A stretch of 64,000 nt of DNA from positions 39,457-103,456 of the forward strand of contig NZ_JADHEC010000010.1 in the NCBI RefSeq assembly GCF_015277675.1. The letters are read 5' to 3'. The stretch comes from Flavobacterium soyangense. GTDB taxonomy: Bacteria > Bacteroidota > Bacteroidia > Flavobacteriales > Flavobacteriaceae. How positions within the stretch are numbered: the stretch's first letter is position 1; the number at the start of each line of letters is the position of its first letter. A program made the translations under genes and the position numbers. A model generated the notes under the pieces. That model saw only the letters and a list, made by a program, of their open reading frames with translations, was not told where the DNA came from and did no database searches. Shown here piece after piece: positions 63,111-64,000 of this stretch.

Positions 63111-63584
63111 ATGAAAAAGACAATTCTTGTTTTATGTATACTGTTACTTATTGGATGTAAATCAAAATCTGTTGTAATTAAACCCGTTGAAAAAAAATGT
63201 GTGAAGCTGTCTATTTCAGAAGTAGATGAAAGTCAAAAGAAAAAAGCATACGATTTAGGTAAAAGAGTTTTAATGATTTGCAACACTTCAAAGTTTATTC
63301 CGTTTAATAAAAGCGAGGCAACGCCATCTGTAATTGCAAATACAACTTTAGAAAAACACTCTGCAACCTGTTTAAAATTCCGAGCGAGATATGGTAGTTT
63401 CAAAGACCTTAAATTGGTAGAAATACATAAAAATATAACAGAAAACACCACTATTTTTCGCTACAAAGCACTTTACGAACACGAAAATGCCAATAAGGAA
63501 CTTCGGGTAACGCTCAGTCAAGAAAACAAGGTTTCGTCCTTAAAAACAATGGAATGGGCGGATGTATTTAAATGTAAATTTTAA
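63111..63584 (+). CDS. Hypothetical lipoprotein
   Basis: The 157-residue protein has a lipoprotein signal with lipobox LLIGC (Cys16) and then a basic, mostly polar chain. Four further cysteines (for example VEKKCVKL, VLMICNTS and a C-terminal FKCKF) could form disulfides. No family is recognised. It should be anchored in a membrane and face the periplasm or surface. Confidence 0.75.
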   Translation: MKKTILVLCILLLIGCKSKSVVIKPVEKKCVKLSISEVDESQKKKAYDLGKRVLMICNTSKFIPFNKSEATPSVIANTTLEKHSATCLKFRARYGSFKDLKLVEIHKNITENTTIFRYKALYEHENANKELRVTLSQENKVSSLKTMEWADVFKCKF

Positions 63585-63979
63585 AAGCTGAAACACTTCT
63601 TGTTTAGTCAGAAACAATAGTCTTTGTTCTTATTCAAATGATTTTTCGTGTTTTATTCGTAACTTACAAAAAAAACTGGAGAGACAGTCTCGATTTATAT
63701 CGTTTGGAATAGCATGAATTTTGTAACTTCTTTTTTTAGCAACCTCATTATTATCCTCACACTTCAATTAAAAATGTGTGAATTATACAACTTTTTTATA
63801 AAGTTATATAAGTCTTCCAGAGCATTTTTTATTGACTTTTACATAATCCTTCAAAAATAAAATAATTTGAAATTATATATAAAATCACTACTAACCGATT
63901 AATATTTTTAAACAGAAAGGGCTACTTTTAAAAGTAAGCCCTTTTTTTCATATATTTTGAGTGACAAAAAACAAAATTT
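63585..63979. terminator. Gap with terminator hairpin at 63918-63950
   Basis: The only clear feature in this gap is GGGCTACTTTTAAAAGTAAGCCC followed by a T-run, an inverted repeat with one internal mismatch. It lies far behind the lipoprotein gene and 30 bases before the next start, so it may end read-through or act as an attenuator. The rest is A+T rich without a visible gene. Confidence 0.65.
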
Positions 63980-64000
63980 ATGAGTTCCAAAGATATTGAA
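63980..64000 (+). CDS. Start of a CDS cut by the right edge
   Basis: An ATG at 63980 opens a frame reading MSSKDIE to the window end. Only seven residues are visible, so neither family nor reality is certain. Confidence 0.35.

Overview
The window looks like chromosomal DNA from a Flavobacterium-like member of the Bacteroidota. It is A+T rich, carries a TTTG-N19-TAnnTTTG promoter in front of tRNA-Pro, has two Bacteroidetes-type HU-like proteins, a two-subunit methylmalonyl-CoA mutase, and dispersed repeats of kinds common in Flavobacteria. No rRNA, prophage, CRISPR array or classical IS transposase was found.

Bases 1-52000 are one large surface polysaccharide (O-antigen or capsule type) locus, read almost entirely on the + strand. 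The left block (1-5746) has glycosyltransferases, an EpsG-like polymerase, an epimerase and the initiating phosphoglycosyl transferase. Next come a DegT-type sugar aminotransferase and rfbC-rfbD-rfbA for dTDP-L-rhamnose (rfbB is not here), a FlaA1/CapD-type dehydratase and, on the opposite strand, a CpsB-type tyrosine phosphatase. The ABC exporter genes wzm and wzt are separated by 3.7 kb of inserted material: an AAA ATPase, a Fic protein, two tiny genes and repeats. Downstream of wzt lies a tight run of methyltransferases and glycosyltransferases to a strong terminator at 31846. Two HU-like genes follow, then neuA, neuB and neuC for a sialic-acid-type sugar, a GT11 fucosyltransferase, further glycosyltransferases, two methyltransferases, a GT39-like membrane enzyme and an O-antigen ligase. 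Together these genes would make activated sugars, assemble a glycan containing rhamnose and a nonulosonic acid, and export and attach it.

Bases 52000-64000 are mostly housekeeping genes on the - strand: an SDR, a methionine aminotransferase-like enzyme, a decayed lipoprotein gene, both methylmalonyl-CoA mutase subunits, a DivIC/FtsB-like protein, uridine kinase and tRNA-Pro(TGG). A + strand lipoprotein gene closes the window.

The most unusual content lies between the genes. Three families of short repeat each accompany a small gene of their own. (1) A 130-190 bp palindromic element with a CCCCTCT-nn-AGAGGGG core brackets two DUF559 nuclease-like genes and sits repeatedly at gene 3' ends. (2) A 7-bp repeat (CAGGTAG/CAGGTTG/CAGATAG) flanks a four-helix-bundle (S23) gene in inverted orientation. 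(3) Hairpins of the CCTGACAGG type with compensatory changes flank a RAYT transposase. Repeats of families 1 and 2 supply stop codons or in-frame codons to host genes, so they appear to be active in reshaping this locus.
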